Notes under the pieces: generated by a model
What the model was told of the DNA's origin: nothing
The model's database searches: none
What the model saw: only the letters and a program-made list of their open reading frames with translations
Assembly: GCF_009734405.1 (NCBI RefSeq)
Contig: NZ_CP046453.1
Span: forward strand, 1,178,001-1,242,000
Direction: 5' to 3'
Length of the DNA: 64,000 bases
Source of the DNA: Corynebacterium comes
Lineage (GTDB): Bacteria > Actinomycetota > Actinomycetes > Mycobacteriales > Mycobacteriaceae
Shown: in pieces, positions 45,411 through 55,469 of the stretch
Position numbering within the stretch: the first letter of the stretch is position 1
Layout of the letters: each line of letters opens with the position of its first letter
Translations under genes and position numbers: made by a program

Positions 45411-46157
45411 GTGCTTGCCGAACTTCTCCTTATTTTTTTCATCGTCGCCATAGGCTCCGCCATGCAGCGGATCTCCGGTATGGGCCTCGGGCTGATCGCC
45501 GGCCCCGTGCTCGTGGTGACGATGGGCCCCGTTGAGGGCATCCTCGTGGTCAACGTGCTCGCCTTCCTGAATGCCGCCGCCACGACCGTCACCGTCCGCG
45601 AATACGTCGACTGGCGGAAATTCGCCCTCATCGGCTCCGTCCTGGTCGTCGGCTCCGTTCCGGCCGCCCTGCTGGTGCGCGAGGTCTCCGGTTCCCTGCT
45701 CCAGGCGCTCGTCGGTGGCCTGCTCCTCATCGCTCTGGCGGTGACCACCTTCGGCCAGAAGTACATCCCCCACGCGGAGGGCCCCGCCCCCGCACTCGTC
45801 GCCGGCATCGCCGGTGGCTTCATGAACACCCTCGCCGGCATCGCCGGGCCAGCGATCACCGTGTATGCGCAGGCGTCCCGCTGGGGGCAGCAGTCCTTCG
45901 CGGCCACTCTGCAGCCGATCTTCATGGTGGCTGGTGCGCTCTCCTTCCTCACCAAGATCCTCTCGGGTGCCGGGTCACTGACGGAGACCAACTGGCTCAT
46001 CTGGCCCGTCGGGATCCTGGGTATGGCCCTCGGTCTGTGGATCGGCGTCAGGCTCAGTGAGAAGGTCAGCCGACCACGGGCACGCAACATCGCCCTCGTC
46101 CTCGCCTCCGCCGGTGGCGTCGTCGCCCTCGTCCGGGGTGTCTCGGGCCTTCTCTAG
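45411..46157 (+). CDS. TauE/SafE-family sulfite/organosulfur exporter-like permease
   Basis: Membrane protein of 248 aa with about eight helices in two repeats (GMGLGLIAGPVLVV and GGFMNTLAGIAGPAITVYA are the paired signatures). The family exports sulfite or sulfoacetate or imports related anions; the substrate here is unknown. GTG 45411 is 9 bases after coaD. The last 183 bases are overlapped by the DUF222/HNH gene on the other strand. Confidence 0.87.
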   Translation: MLAELLLIFFIVAIGSAMQRISGMGLGLIAGPVLVVTMGPVEGILVVNVLAFLNAAATTVTVREYVDWRKFALIGSVLVVGSVPAALLVREVSGSLLQALVGGLLLIALAVTTFGQKYIPHAEGPAPALVAGIAGGFMNTLAGIAGPAITVYAQASRWGQQSFAATLQPIFMVAGALSFLTKILSGAGSLTETNWLIWPVGILGMALGLWIGVRLSEKVSRPRARNIALVLASAGGVVALVRGVSGLL

Positions 46158-47261
46158 CAGCTCATCCCTGAGGCGTTTCCTGGCCTGAGCCTCCAGGCGG
46201 GCGCGCTCGTTGCGGGCATCACGTCGCTGGACGAAGGTCTGCACCCACCTCCTCGAATCAGTGGTGAGCGGGCCCTCCGGGATGTCCTCGACCCATTCGC
46301 CGTTGGGCAGCAGCCAGATGACGTGCCCGGTCACCGCGTCGAGGACATAGCGGATATGGCCCGCCGTCTTGAGGTTGTGGTGGTGCCGACACAGGTTGAC
46401 CAGGTTGTCGGCCGAGGTCGTCCCGCCGTCGGCGTGGTTGAGCATGTGGTCGTTGTCGCAGAACTGGGCGGGCACCGGGCAACCCGGGTAGCGGCAGACG
46501 TCGTCCCGGCCTTCGAGGAGGGCCTCCAGGATGGCCGGGGTCCGGTAGGCGTCGGTGCTGAACGTCGCAGCCTCGTCCATGTCCCGGACCGTCGAGGCCC
46601 TGGCCAGCCACTCCGCGGACCGTCGGGGATTGAGCCAGCCGGCACGCGGGAGGTACACGGGGGCCTCCTCCACGTCGTGCGCGCGGTAGAGGTTCATGTG
46701 CACCTTCACGCCTGCGTCCTCCCCGGTGAGCAGAAGCGCATGGGCGGCCGCGTGACCGATCCTGCGCTCCTCCGCCAGCGCCCTGACGCGGGCGTCGATG
46801 GCGGCGGCGGTGGGTGCGTCGAAACGTGCGAAGAGGTCGGCGGTGCCGTCGTCGTGGATCTTCATGGAGTAGGTCGTGCCGGGCAGCTCGGGGTCCTCCT
46901 CATCGGTGGCGAGCGAGGCGTCGAGTTCGTCGAGCATGGCCTTGATTCTTTTCCGGATCGACTTCGGCGATGGCAGGGGCTGGTGGGGACGGGTGGCGGT
47001 GAGGTAGCGGGTGATCCGCTCGTCGAGCTCCGGGAAGTACGCCCGGTCGGCCATGGCCAGCGCGGATTCGACTGCCCGGAGCCGGGCCAGGTCCAGGTGG
47101 TGGAGCTGCTCATGGTGGGCCCGCAGGGCGGGGAGCTCATCCAGCGTGGCCATGGCCATGAGGTTGCGCTCCACCGTGCGGCTGCCCAGGCCGGTGCTAC
47201 GGACGATGGCGGCGTAGTTGACGTCGCAGTCGACGGTCTCGTCTACGGCGTCGGCAAGCAT
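45975..47261 (-). CDS. DUF222/HNH endonuclease-like protein, 5' end possibly frameshifted
   Basis: Frame of 428 aa with a DUF222 helical domain (about 1-250) and an HNH nuclease motif (CRYPGCPVPAQFCDNDH, then NLVNLCRHHHNLKT). This is the multi-copy actinobacterial family linked with mobile introns or 13E12 repeats. ATG 47261 has no ribosome site. The frame stays open, protein-like, to 47357 (about 32 codons including SVNNPDDPHAV and RADYFLWR) but offers no ATG, GTG or TTG, while a 29-codon GTG-led frame (47406-47317) ends inside it. A one-base shift is suspected. The acidic C-terminal tail (about 60 aa) is antisense to the TauE gene. Confidence 0.7.
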   Translation of the reverse strand: MLADAVDETVDCDVNYAAIVRSTGLGSRTVERNLMAMATLDELPALRAHHEQLHHLDLARLRAVESALAMADRAYFPELDERITRYLTATRPHQPLPSPKSIRKRIKAMLDELDASLATDEEDPELPGTTYSMKIHDDGTADLFARFDAPTAAAIDARVRALAEERRIGHAAAHALLLTGEDAGVKVHMNLYRAHDVEEAPVYLPRAGWLNPRRSAEWLARASTVRDMDEAATFSTDAYRTPAILEALLEGRDDVCRYPGCPVPAQFCDNDHMLNHADGGTTSADNLVNLCRHHHNLKTAGHIRYVLDAVTGHVIWLLPNGEWVEDIPEGPLTTDSRRWVQTFVQRRDARNERARLEAQARKRLRDELLEKARDTPDEGDDATGGGEDEGDVACPWSADLLTEPDADPQTEGHTQDPDGPDEPVGLRQ

Positions 47262-47447
47262 CCGCCAGAGGAAGTAGTCGGCGCGGGAGACGGCGTTGCA
47301 GGCAACGGCGTGGGGGTCATCGGGATTGTTGACGGAGTAGAAGTTCAGGATCGGAGCTCACGTCCTCACGTGGCGTCGGGGGTTCGATCTGGCGTTCGAT
47401 GAGCACGCTAAACCACCACCCCGACACGGCACCCCCGTCCGGGGGCG

Positions 47448-48140
47448 TCAGCCCCGGCCCAGGTAGGGCATCCCCGCAGCCGTGACAGTCACCTGATCGA
47501 CGCTGACGTCGGTAGGCATCGACGCCACCGCCACGAGCAGGCGGGCCGCCTCGGCGGCGTCGAACATCGGCTCGGAGCCGGTGAAGGAACCCAGCAGGGC
47601 GGTGCGGGCGTTGCCGATGTCCAGTTCCGTCGCCGTAATGCCGTAGGGGCGACCGTCCAGCGACGTGGAGACCGTCAGGCTGGCCACCGCCGCCTTGGAC
47701 GCCGCATAGGCGGCCACCCCGGCGCGCGGAGAGTGGCCCGCGATGGAGCCGTTGTTGATGATCCGCCCGCCGCCGTTGGCCGCCATCCACGCGAAGGCCT
47801 GCTGCGTGCACAGGAAGGTACCCGTGATGTTGGTGTCGAAGGTGGCCCTCCACCCGGCGGGGGAGATGGTGTGCAGCTCGCCGGTGGGGCCCGGCACGCC
47901 GGCGTTGTTGACCAGCAGATCCAGGCGACTGTAATGGTCCGTGACCTCGTGGAAGGCGGCGGCGACGCTGGCCTCGTCGGAGATGTCGCAAGGCACGACC
48001 AGGCCGCACCCCGTCTCCTCCAGCGTCGAGCGCGTGCGCCCCAGCAGGGCGACGGACCAGCCGTCGGCCGCCAGCGCCCGGGCGAACATGCGGCCGAGGC
48101 CTGCGCCGGCCCCGGTGACTACTGCAACTCTGTTGTCCAT
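47448..48140 (-). CDS. Short-chain dehydrogenase/reductase
   Basis: NAD(P)-dependent oxidoreductase of 230 aa. Cofactor motif VVTGAGAGLGRMFA, NNAG at the usual place, catalytic Ser in NNGSIAG and YAASK (Tyr, Lys). Substrate unknown. It stands divergent from the TIM-barrel isomerase-like gene with a gap of about 20 bases, so the two may act together. Confidence 0.9.
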   Translation of the reverse strand: MDNRVAVVTGAGAGLGRMFARALAADGWSVALLGRTRSTLEETGCGLVVPCDISDEASVAAAFHEVTDHYSRLDLLVNNAGVPGPTGELHTISPAGWRATFDTNITGTFLCTQQAFAWMAANGGGRIINNGSIAGHSPRAGVAAYAASKAAVASLTVSTSLDGRPYGITATELDIGNARTALLGSFTGSEPMFDAAEAARLLVAVASMPTDVSVDQVTVTAAGMPYLGRG

Positions 48141-48163
48141 GGGCCCATCGTAGAGTGGTCAGT

Positions 48164-48832
48164 GTGATCACCGCGATGAACTGTTCCATCGGCCGAAACA
48201 GCCTCACCGAGGGCCTCGACGCCGCCACCACCCCCAACGTCGAACTCTGGTGGCCCTTCGCCGTCCCGGACCCCACCGACGCCGACATCGACGCCGTGGT
48301 CGCCGAGCTGAAGAGCCGGAACCTCACGCTGGTGGCGCTCAACATGTTCGGCGGTGACCTCGCCGCCGGGGACCGGGGCATCCTCCACGAACGCGACATG
48401 CCGGCCGCCCACCTGGACGCCATCGAACGCTTCCACAATCTCACCGGTGTCCCGCGCTTCAACCTGCTCGTCGGCCGTGGCGGAGCGCAGCTCACCGACC
48501 AGCAGGTGGAGAGGTTCGGGGCGGTGGCCCGGGACGTGGAGAAGCGGTTCGGGGGAGTGGTCATGATCGAGCCGCTCTCCGGCGCCGAAGACTACCCCGT
48601 GAAGACGCTTGCCGACGCCGCCCTGCTCCCCGGCGGCCTGCTGCTCGATCTGTACCACCTCGCCGTCAACGGCCCGGTCGACCTGAACGGTGTCATGCCC
48701 GAACACGTGCAGATCGCGGACAGCCCGGGGCGTGGCGCGCCGGGTACCGGGAGCCTGCCGCTGGCGGAATGGGTGCAGCAGCTGCGCGACGCCGGCTACG
48801 GGGGCCACGTCGCAGGGGAGTGGCTGCCCTGA
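48164..48832 (+). CDS. Hydroxypyruvate-isomerase-like TIM-barrel protein
   Basis: Sugar phosphate isomerase/AP-endonuclease-2-like barrel of 222 aa. MNCSIGR, NVELWWPF, NMFGGDLAAGDRG, IEPLSG, LLLDLYHLAVNG and HVQIADSPGRGAPGTG follow the order of hydroxypyruvate isomerase (Hyi), including the metal-binding Glu, Asp and His. GTG 48164 is taken; GTG 48155 and ATG 48176 are alternatives with no ribosome site to decide. Coupled to a Nudix gene by TGATG. Confidence 0.75.
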   Translation: MITAMNCSIGRNSLTEGLDAATTPNVELWWPFAVPDPTDADIDAVVAELKSRNLTLVALNMFGGDLAAGDRGILHERDMPAAHLDAIERFHNLTGVPRFNLLVGRGGAQLTDQQVERFGAVARDVEKRFGGVVMIEPLSGAEDYPVKTLADAALLPGGLLLDLYHLAVNGPVDLNGVMPEHVQIADSPGRGAPGTGSLPLAEWVQQLRDAGYGGHVAGEWLP

Positions 48833-49352
48833 TGGAACTGTGGGATCTCTACGACGTGGATCGACTCCCGACCGGCGCCACCGTGGAGCGGCGGTCCGGC
48901 CTGCCGGAGGGGCAGCTGCACGTCGTGGTGCACGTGTGCGTGTTCGACGGGGCGGGTCAGCTGCTCATTCAGCGGAGGACCGACACCAGGCCGAACTGGC
49001 CCGGGCTGTGGGACTTCAGCGTCGGCGGCAGCGTCCATGCGGGGGAGAGCAGCCGCGAGGGGGCCGTGCGCGAGGTGCGGGAGGAGCTCGGTCTGAACGT
49101 CGATCTCGCCCGCCCCAGCTTCACCTTCAACTTCCAGTACGGCTTCGACGACTTCTACCTGCTGCGTATCGACGCCGACCTGCCCCGGCTCGCCGTCCCC
49201 AATGAGGAGGTCGCGGAGGTCAGGTGGGCGTATCTCGATGAGGTGCTGGAGCTGGTGCGTTCCGGCCGGTTCATCAACTACCGGGAGTCGGTGGTGCGCT
49301 TCGTCTTCGATTTCCTGGACCAGCGCAACATTTTCGACCACCGGCGCGACAT

Positions 49353-49356
<4 letters not shown>
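48832..49356 (+). CDS. Nudix hydrolase (IPP-isomerase-like subgroup)
   Basis: Protein of 174 aa whose start [15 protein letters not shown] and [44 protein letters not shown] (Nudix box) resemble the Idi/YfcD subgroup. It may hydrolyse a nucleotide sugar or other diphosphate. Translationally coupled to the upstream isomerase-like gene. It ends 4 bases into the convergent ATPase gene. Confidence 0.87.
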
Positions 49357-50113
<757 letters not shown>

Positions 50114-50117
<4 letters not shown>

Positions 50118-51019
50118 GGGGTCTCCTTCACGGTGACGTTGCCGGGGATCGTACCCTCGGCGTCGGCGAGTGCGGCGAGCTGGCGGCCGGTGAGTTCGCG
50201 GCGCGCCCCCTTCTCGAAGTGCTTCTCCAGGTAGTACTGGCCCACCATCAGCAGCGAGGTGACGGCCAGGTACCAGGTGGCGGCGACCAGCAGCATCGGC
50301 ACCGGCTCGAAGAGCGCGGCGGCGATGTCCATGGAGCGACCGTAGAGTTCCAGCGTGTACGGAATGGCGACCACCAGCGAGGTCGTCTTGAGCATGGAGA
50401 TCAACTCGTTGCCGGTCGGGGGGATGATGATGCGCATCGCCTGGGGCAGGACGGTACGGCGCATGGTCAGCGTCCAGCTCATGCCCAGCGCCTTCGAGGC
50501 CTCCATCTGGCCCTCCGGCACCGACGAGATGCCCGAGCGGACGATCTCGGCCATGTAGGCGGCCTCGTTGAGTCCCAGGCCCAGGACGGCGAGGAGGAAG
50601 GCGTTCTGCAGCAGCGGTTCCAGCTCGACCTCGGCGAAGCCGACGTTGATGGACTGGTACAGCGAACCGAGCAGGCCCCAGAACACCAGCTGCACGTACA
50701 CCGGGGTGCCGCGGAAGATCCACAGGTACACCCAGGCCACGCCACGCAGCACCGGGTTGGGGGACATGCGCATGACCGCGAGGGTCGCGCCGAGGACGAC
50801 GCCGATGAGCATCGCCAGGACCGTCAGCGCCAGGGTGTGCAGGGCGGCGGTGGCGACCCGGGTGTCGAAGAGATAGGCGCGGTAGGTCGCCCAGCCGTAG
50901 GCCTCATTGGTCAGGGCGCCGATGATGAACCAGGTGGACAGACCCAGCACGATCGCCGCGAGGATCCAGCGACCCGGGTGGCGAAGCGGCTTCGCCTGGA
51001 TGGGGGCGGGTGTGGTCAT
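50114..51019 (-). CDS. Polar amino-acid ABC transporter permease
   Basis: HisM/GlnP-type permease of 301 aa. About five membrane helices, with the ATPase-contact loop [29 protein letters not shown] and the earlier [20 protein letters not shown] single permease gene implies a homodimeric channel. The C-terminal 35 residues form a polar tail. Confidence 0.93.
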
Positions 51020-51912
51020 GCGTCAGGCTCCTTTTCGTTGATCATGGCCTTGTCGACGAGTCCGGTCTCCACGCCCCACTGGGCGAGGATGCGCTGGTAG
51101 TCGCCGGTGTCGATGAGGTGCTGCAGCGCGGCGGCCATCGCCGGGCCCAGCGGGGAATCCTTCGGCACGGCCCAGCCGTAGGGGGCGGCGGCGAACATGT
51201 CGCCGGTCAGTTCGAGTTCCCCCTCGGAACGGGCGACGGCCCAGGCGGTGACGGGGGAGTCGGCGGACAGGGCGTCGGCACGCCCGATGAGCGCGGAGAG
51301 TGCCGCGTTGTCCGATGTGTCATAGGAGAGGATGGTGATGGGCTCCTCGCCGGCGTCCTCGCAGGCCTGCGACTTCGGCCGCACGTCGTCGGTTTCGGAG
51401 ACGGTGGTGCGCTGCACGGCCACGGTCAGCCCGCAGGGGTTCTCCGGGTCGACGTTCGTGCCCGTCGGCTGTGCCCACTGGATGCCGGCGTAGAGGAAGT
51501 TGACGAAATCGACGTTCTTCCGTCGTTCCTCATTGTCCGTGAAACCCGAGGTACCCACGTCCAGGGTGCCCGCCTGCACGGCGGGCAGGATCATGGCGAA
51601 GTCCTGCTCCACGGGTTCGAACTCGAGGCCCATCACGGCGGCGACGGCGCGGGCGAGGTCGATCTCCAGGCCGACGATGGTGCCGTCGGAATCCTTCACC
51701 TCGAAGGGGGCGAAAGGCGGGTTCGTGCCACCGGAGAGCACCCCGTCGACGGCCACGGACTCCGGCACCATCGCCGCGATCTCCGGCACGGCGTCCGGTG
51801 TGACGGGGGTCCATCCCTCCGGATGGACCTCCTCGACGTTGGTCACGCACGCGCTCATGCTCATCGACGCCGCCGACAGCACCGCCAGCGCACTCATGCG
51901 GCGGCGCATCAT
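51016..51912 (-). CDS. Amino-acid ABC transporter substrate-binding lipoprotein
   Basis: Surface lipoprotein of 298 aa, with a signal peptide and lipobox MSAC (Cys22). SBP_bac_3 family: PPFAPFEVKDSDGTIVGLEIDLARAVAAVMGLEFEPV, then TSGFTDNEERRKNVDFVNFLYAG. The presence of several acidic and polar contacts fits a polar amino acid or cystine, but no ligand can be named. ATG 51912 overlaps the DUF368 stop (ATGA). Confidence 0.9.
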   Translation of the reverse strand: MMRRRMSALAVLSAASMSMSACVTNVEEVHPEGWTPVTPDAVPEIAAMVPESVAVDGVLSGGTNPPFAPFEVKDSDGTIVGLEIDLARAVAAVMGLEFEPVEQDFAMILPAVQAGTLDVGTSGFTDNEERRKNVDFVNFLYAGIQWAQPTGTNVDPENPCGLTVAVQRTTVSETDDVRPKSQACEDAGEEPITILSYDTSDNAALSALIGRADALSADSPVTAWAVARSEGELELTGDMFAAAPYGWAVPKDSPLGPAMAAALQHLIDTGDYQRILAQWGVETGLVDKAMINEKEPDA

Positions 51913-52826
51913 ACCGGCAGCTTCTCTTCGATGATCTCGGACTCGCGGCGGGTCGTCGCGACGCGGTCGGCGATGATGAACACGGCGACGATCACGCCAC
52001 CGAGGACGACGAGGCCGACTATGGCGAGGACGTTGCCGCCCGGGGACAGCAGGTCGGCGGTGTCGGACTGCCACGGCCACAGGGAACGCAGCGACCCGAG
52101 CATGAGGCCCGCCATCAGTGTCAACGAGATGGTGCGGTGCTTCTCCAGCGCCCAGGTGAGGACACGGATGAACAGGGCGATACCGACCAGTGCGCCGGCC
52201 ATGAAGGTGAAGATCACCGGCCATTCACGGGCGGAGAGAGCCCCCATGATTGGACCGTAGAGGCCGACGGCCAGCAGGAAGAAGGACCCCGAGACACCCG
52301 GCAGCACCAGCGCACATATCGCGATGGCGGCGGCGAGGAAGATGACGATGAGGGAGGGGTTGTCCTGCGGCGCCGACGTGAATCCCGTGCCGAAGAAGCT
52401 CACCACCGCCGCGATCAGGAACAGCGGGACGACCACCTTCCACTTCCGGTTGACGTCCTTCGGGTCCATCATCGCCACCGGCACCCAGATGGACACCGCC
52501 ACCATGCCCAGGAACAGCGCGCGGGCGTATTCGGGGGAGTTCTCCACGAAATCGTGCAGCACCGTCGACATGGTGAAGACTGCTGCCACCATGCCCAGGC
52601 CCACGGCGATGAGGAAAGGCCAGTCCACTGCCTTGAACTGACGGCGGAACAGCTGATTGCCGGTGTTGAGCGCACGCTCGTAGATGCCCACGACCAGCGC
52701 GACGGTGCCGCCGGAGATGCCCGGCACCAGCTCGGCCATGCCGATGAGGGCGCCGCGGATGAGGTTTGCCACGACATTCAGCGGGGTACGCGGAGTCTTG
52801 GCGGGATAATGATGAGGGGTGGTCAT
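51909..52826 (-). CDS. DUF368 membrane protein (PopT-like polyprenyl-phosphate translocase)
   Basis: Membrane protein of 305 aa with about eight helices. GALIGMAELVPGISGGTVALVVGIYE and the later LPGVSGSFFLLAVGLYGPIMGAL are the duplicated DUF368 motif. DUF368 proteins (PopT) were recently shown in other bacteria to recycle undecaprenyl phosphate across the membrane for cell-wall synthesis. Here the carrier would be decaprenyl or undecaprenyl phosphate. It is the first gene of an operon with an amino-acid importer, an unusual pairing. ATG 52826 with GAGAAG upstream. Confidence 0.87.
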   Translation of the reverse strand: MTTPHHYPAKTPRTPLNVVANLIRGALIGMAELVPGISGGTVALVVGIYERALNTGNQLFRRQFKAVDWPFLIAVGLGMVAAVFTMSTVLHDFVENSPEYARALFLGMVAVSIWVPVAMMDPKDVNRKWKVVVPLFLIAAVVSFFGTGFTSAPQDNPSLIVIFLAAAIAICALVLPGVSGSFFLLAVGLYGPIMGALSAREWPVIFTFMAGALVGIALFIRVLTWALEKHRTISLTLMAGLMLGSLRSLWPWQSDTADLLSPGGNVLAIVGLVVLGGVIVAVFIIADRVATTRRESEIIEEKLPV

Positions 52827-52891
52827 GGCTTCTCGGCGCACGCCTTCCATGGTCAGGGGGGCGGAAAATCTCAGCCCCTAACCTTACGGCA

Positions 52892-53185
52892 CTAACGCAG
52901 TGTCGCTGAGACCGCCTGGATGACGGTGCCCAGCACCGCGACCGCCACGAAACCGATCAACCAGTCGCGTCCGAGCAGCGCGGCACCCTCCTTCATCTGC
53001 TCCTCCGAAGGGTTGGAGGAGAGCAGCCGGGCACCGGAGGAACCCAGGCGCATGTCGGTCGGCAGCTCGTTGACCTGCTCGTTGACCTGCGAGTCCAGCT
53101 GTGAGGAGGGGGCGGCCTGCGCGGCAGGAACGACACCCAGCGTGAGGGTGGCTGCAGTGCCCAGGGCAATGAAAGTACGGCGCAT
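52892..53185 (-). CDS. Small secreted protein with C-terminal membrane helix
   Basis: Protein of 97 aa. Signal peptide (residues 1-24, ending AQA), a polar middle with Gln/Asn/Glu-rich helix (SQLDSQVNEQVNELP), and a hydrophobic C-terminal helix (about 76-94) that could span the membrane or the mycolate layer. GGATCC 7 bases before the ATG is a weak ribosome site. Function unknown; shape recalls small porin-like or cell-envelope peptides of corynebacteria. Confidence 0.65.
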   Translation of the reverse strand: MRRTFIALGTAATLTLGVVPAAQAAPSSQLDSQVNEQVNELPTDMRLGSSGARLLSSNPSEEQMKEGAALLGRDWLIGFVAVAVLGTVIQAVSATLR

Positions 53186-53296
53186 GTGGTGGGATCCTTG
53201 GTAGGTGGGAAACGGGACCCGTTCACTTTAACCGTGGATGCGCGGAAACTTCCGGCAACATCGGCGTTGCCACGCGGGCGTCGATACGGTGGGTAC

Positions 53297-55321
53297 ATGA
53301 CTGCCACCACGCCGCCCCAGCCGAGCCTGGGCACCCGAACCGGCCGCCTGATCACACAGGACGACCTCCAGTTCCGTGACCTCAACGGCGACGGAGAACT
53401 CAACCCCTACGAGGACTGGCGCCTGGACCCCGAGACGCGGGCCGTCGACCTGGTCCACCGGATGACCCCGGAGGAGAAGGCGGGTCTGATGGTCATCGGC
53501 TCCCACCACCCCGGGTACTCCTCATTCCTGCCGCACGCGGAGGAAGGCCTGGTCCTCAACCCCGAGGACGTGTGGCGCGACGCCAACCCCATCACCTCCC
53601 AGCCCTACCCGGAGCCGGTCCTGGTGACCTCCTCGACGGACAACGCCATCAACGCCCGCCACCAGCGCTTCCTCATCTGCCGCGACAACCTCGGGCCCGG
53701 GGACCTGGCCACGTGGACCAACGCCGTCCAGGAGATGGCCGAGAACTCCCGCCTGGGCATCCCGGTGGTGTTCGCCTCCAACCCGCGCAACCACGTCGCC
53801 CTGGTCCCGCAGTTCGGCGTCAACGAATCCGCGGGCGTGTTCTCCGAGTGGCCCAACGAGCTCGGCCTCGCGGCACTCGATGACCCGGCTCTCATGGAGA
53901 CCTTCGGTTCGGAGATCGCCCGGGAGTGGCGCGCCGGTGGCCTGCACAAGCTCTACGGCTACATGGCCGACGTCGCCTCCGAGCCGCGCTGGTCCCGCTT
54001 CAACGGCACCTTCGGTGAGGACGTGGAGCTGGTCACCTCGTACATCGGTTCCGTCGTCCGGGGGATGCAGGGCAGGAAGCTCTCCCACACCTCCGTGGCC
54101 TGCACCATCAAGCACTTCCCCGGTGGCGGCGTGCGCCTGGACGGCCACGACCCGCATTTCGAGTGGGGCCAGACCAACGAGTACCCGACCCAGGGGGCCC
54201 TGGAGCGTTACCACCTCCCGCCGTTCCAGGCCGCGTGTGTGGCCGGGGCCAGCTCGATCATGCCGTACTACGCCAAGCCGGTGAACACCTCGGCGGCGCA
54301 GCTCGACGAGCAGTTCTGGCACGGCCCGACCACCCAGTTCGCCGAGGTCGCCTTCGCCTACAACAAGGTGTTCCTGGAGGACCTCCTGCGCCGCCGTCTG
54401 GGCCACGGCGGCTACGTCAACTCAGATTCCGGCGTCATCGACGCCATGGTCTGGGGCGTGGAGGGCCTGACCAAGCCGGAGCGCTTCGCAGCCGCCATCC
54501 AGGCCGGCACGGACATCTTCTCCGACATGTCCGACCCCACCGAGCTCATCAGGGCCATCGAGCAGGGCCTGCTTTCCGACGCCGAGCTCAACCAGGCCTG
54601 CACCCGCCTCCTCACCGAGATCTTCCAGCTGGGACTCTTCGAGAACCCCTACGTCGATGTGGATGCCGCCGCGGCGGTGATCGGCGCGAAGGAGGTCGCC
54701 GCCCTGGGCGAGCAGGCACAACGCCGGTCCGTCACCCTGTTGCGTTCCTCCGGGCTGCTGCCGCTGAACCCGGCGCGCGAGGTGAAGGTCTATGCCTTCG
54801 TCACCGGCCGCACCCGCATCGGGGACGTGCAGGTCAAGCTGGAGGAGGCGATCACACGGACATGGGCGGGGGCTCATCTGGTGGGTAGCCCGGAGGAGGC
54901 TGAGCTGGCCCTCGTGTGGGCACGGCCCGAGATCGCCCTGTTCGAGGACGACCGTGAGGGCGTGGCGCTGTCGGTGGACCCCCGCGACAACGGGGTGGAC
55001 GTGGACCGGGTGCGGGAGATCGAGAAGACCGTACCCACCCTGCTGGTGGTCAACTTCACCAACCCGTGGCTGCTCGGCGAGATAGAACCGGAGGCCGCAG
55101 CCGTGGTCGGCTCCTTCGAGATCCACCCCGACAATCTGCTGCGCTCACTGGCAGGGGAGGACGGTGGCCCCGCCGGCCGCCTGCCGATGAGCCTGCCCGC
55201 CTCCGTGGAGAAGATCGGGCAGTCACCGCGTGACGTGCCCGGCAAGTACTGCGGCGACGACTACCCCTACCGCGACCGCGACGGCAACGTCTACGCCCAG
55301 GGCTACGGCCTGCGGCTCTGA
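53297..55321 (+). CDS. Glycoside hydrolase family 3 protein
   Basis: GH3 enzyme of 674 aa, beta-glucosidase-like, with no export signal. The N-terminal lead-in DLNGDGELNPYEDWRLDPETRAVDLVHRMTPEEKAGLM is the typical GH3 start. The barrel holds KHFPGGG and the nucleophile region GGYVNSDSGVIDAM, and the second domain RRSVTLLRSSGLLPLN. Substrate is probably a beta-glucoside taken up or a cell-wall fragment. A tRNA gene lies 5 bases after the stop, on the opposite strand. Confidence 0.9.
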   Translation: MTATTPPQPSLGTRTGRLITQDDLQFRDLNGDGELNPYEDWRLDPETRAVDLVHRMTPEEKAGLMVIGSHHPGYSSFLPHAEEGLVLNPEDVWRDANPITSQPYPEPVLVTSSTDNAINARHQRFLICRDNLGPGDLATWTNAVQEMAENSRLGIPVVFASNPRNHVALVPQFGVNESAGVFSEWPNELGLAALDDPALMETFGSEIAREWRAGGLHKLYGYMADVASEPRWSRFNGTFGEDVELVTSYIGSVVRGMQGRKLSHTSVACTIKHFPGGGVRLDGHDPHFEWGQTNEYPTQGALERYHLPPFQAACVAGASSIMPYYAKPVNTSAAQLDEQFWHGPTTQFAEVAFAYNKVFLEDLLRRRLGHGGYVNSDSGVIDAMVWGVEGLTKPERFAAAIQAGTDIFSDMSDPTELIRAIEQGLLSDAELNQACTRLLTEIFQLGLFENPYVDVDAAAAVIGAKEVAALGEQAQRRSVTLLRSSGLLPLNPAREVKVYAFVTGRTRIGDVQVKLEEAITRTWAGAHLVGSPEEAELALVWARPEIALFEDDREGVALSVDPRDNGVDVDRVREIEKTVPTLLVVNFTNPWLLGEIEPEAAAVVGSFEIHPDNLLRSLAGEDGGPAGRLPMSLPASVEKIGQSPRDVPGKYCGDDYPYRDRDGNVYAQGYGLRL

Positions 55322-55326
55322 CGTCA

Positions 55327-55403
55327 TGGTGCCCCCGGTCGGACTCGAACCGACACTGAACGGGTTTTGAATCCGTTGCCTCTGCCAATTGGGCTACGGG
55401 GGC
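55327..55403 (-). tRNA. tRNA-Leu (anticodon CAA) with short variable loop, CCA encoded
   Basis: On the minus strand, acceptor GCCCCCG/CGGGGGC, T arm GTCGG-TTCGAGT-CCGAC, anticodon loop TTCAAAA reading CAA, discriminator A and encoded CCA (55329-55327). The variable loop is only TCAGT (five bases), and the pair under the anticodon loop is A-C. Leucine tRNAs normally have a long variable arm, so identity rests on the anticodon alone. Confidence 0.85.
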
Positions 55404-55469
55404 GGCAAGGGGACAGTTTAGTGCACGGCCCTCCCTCGGTGGGAATCGGCCTGGCTACACTTGGCTCTT

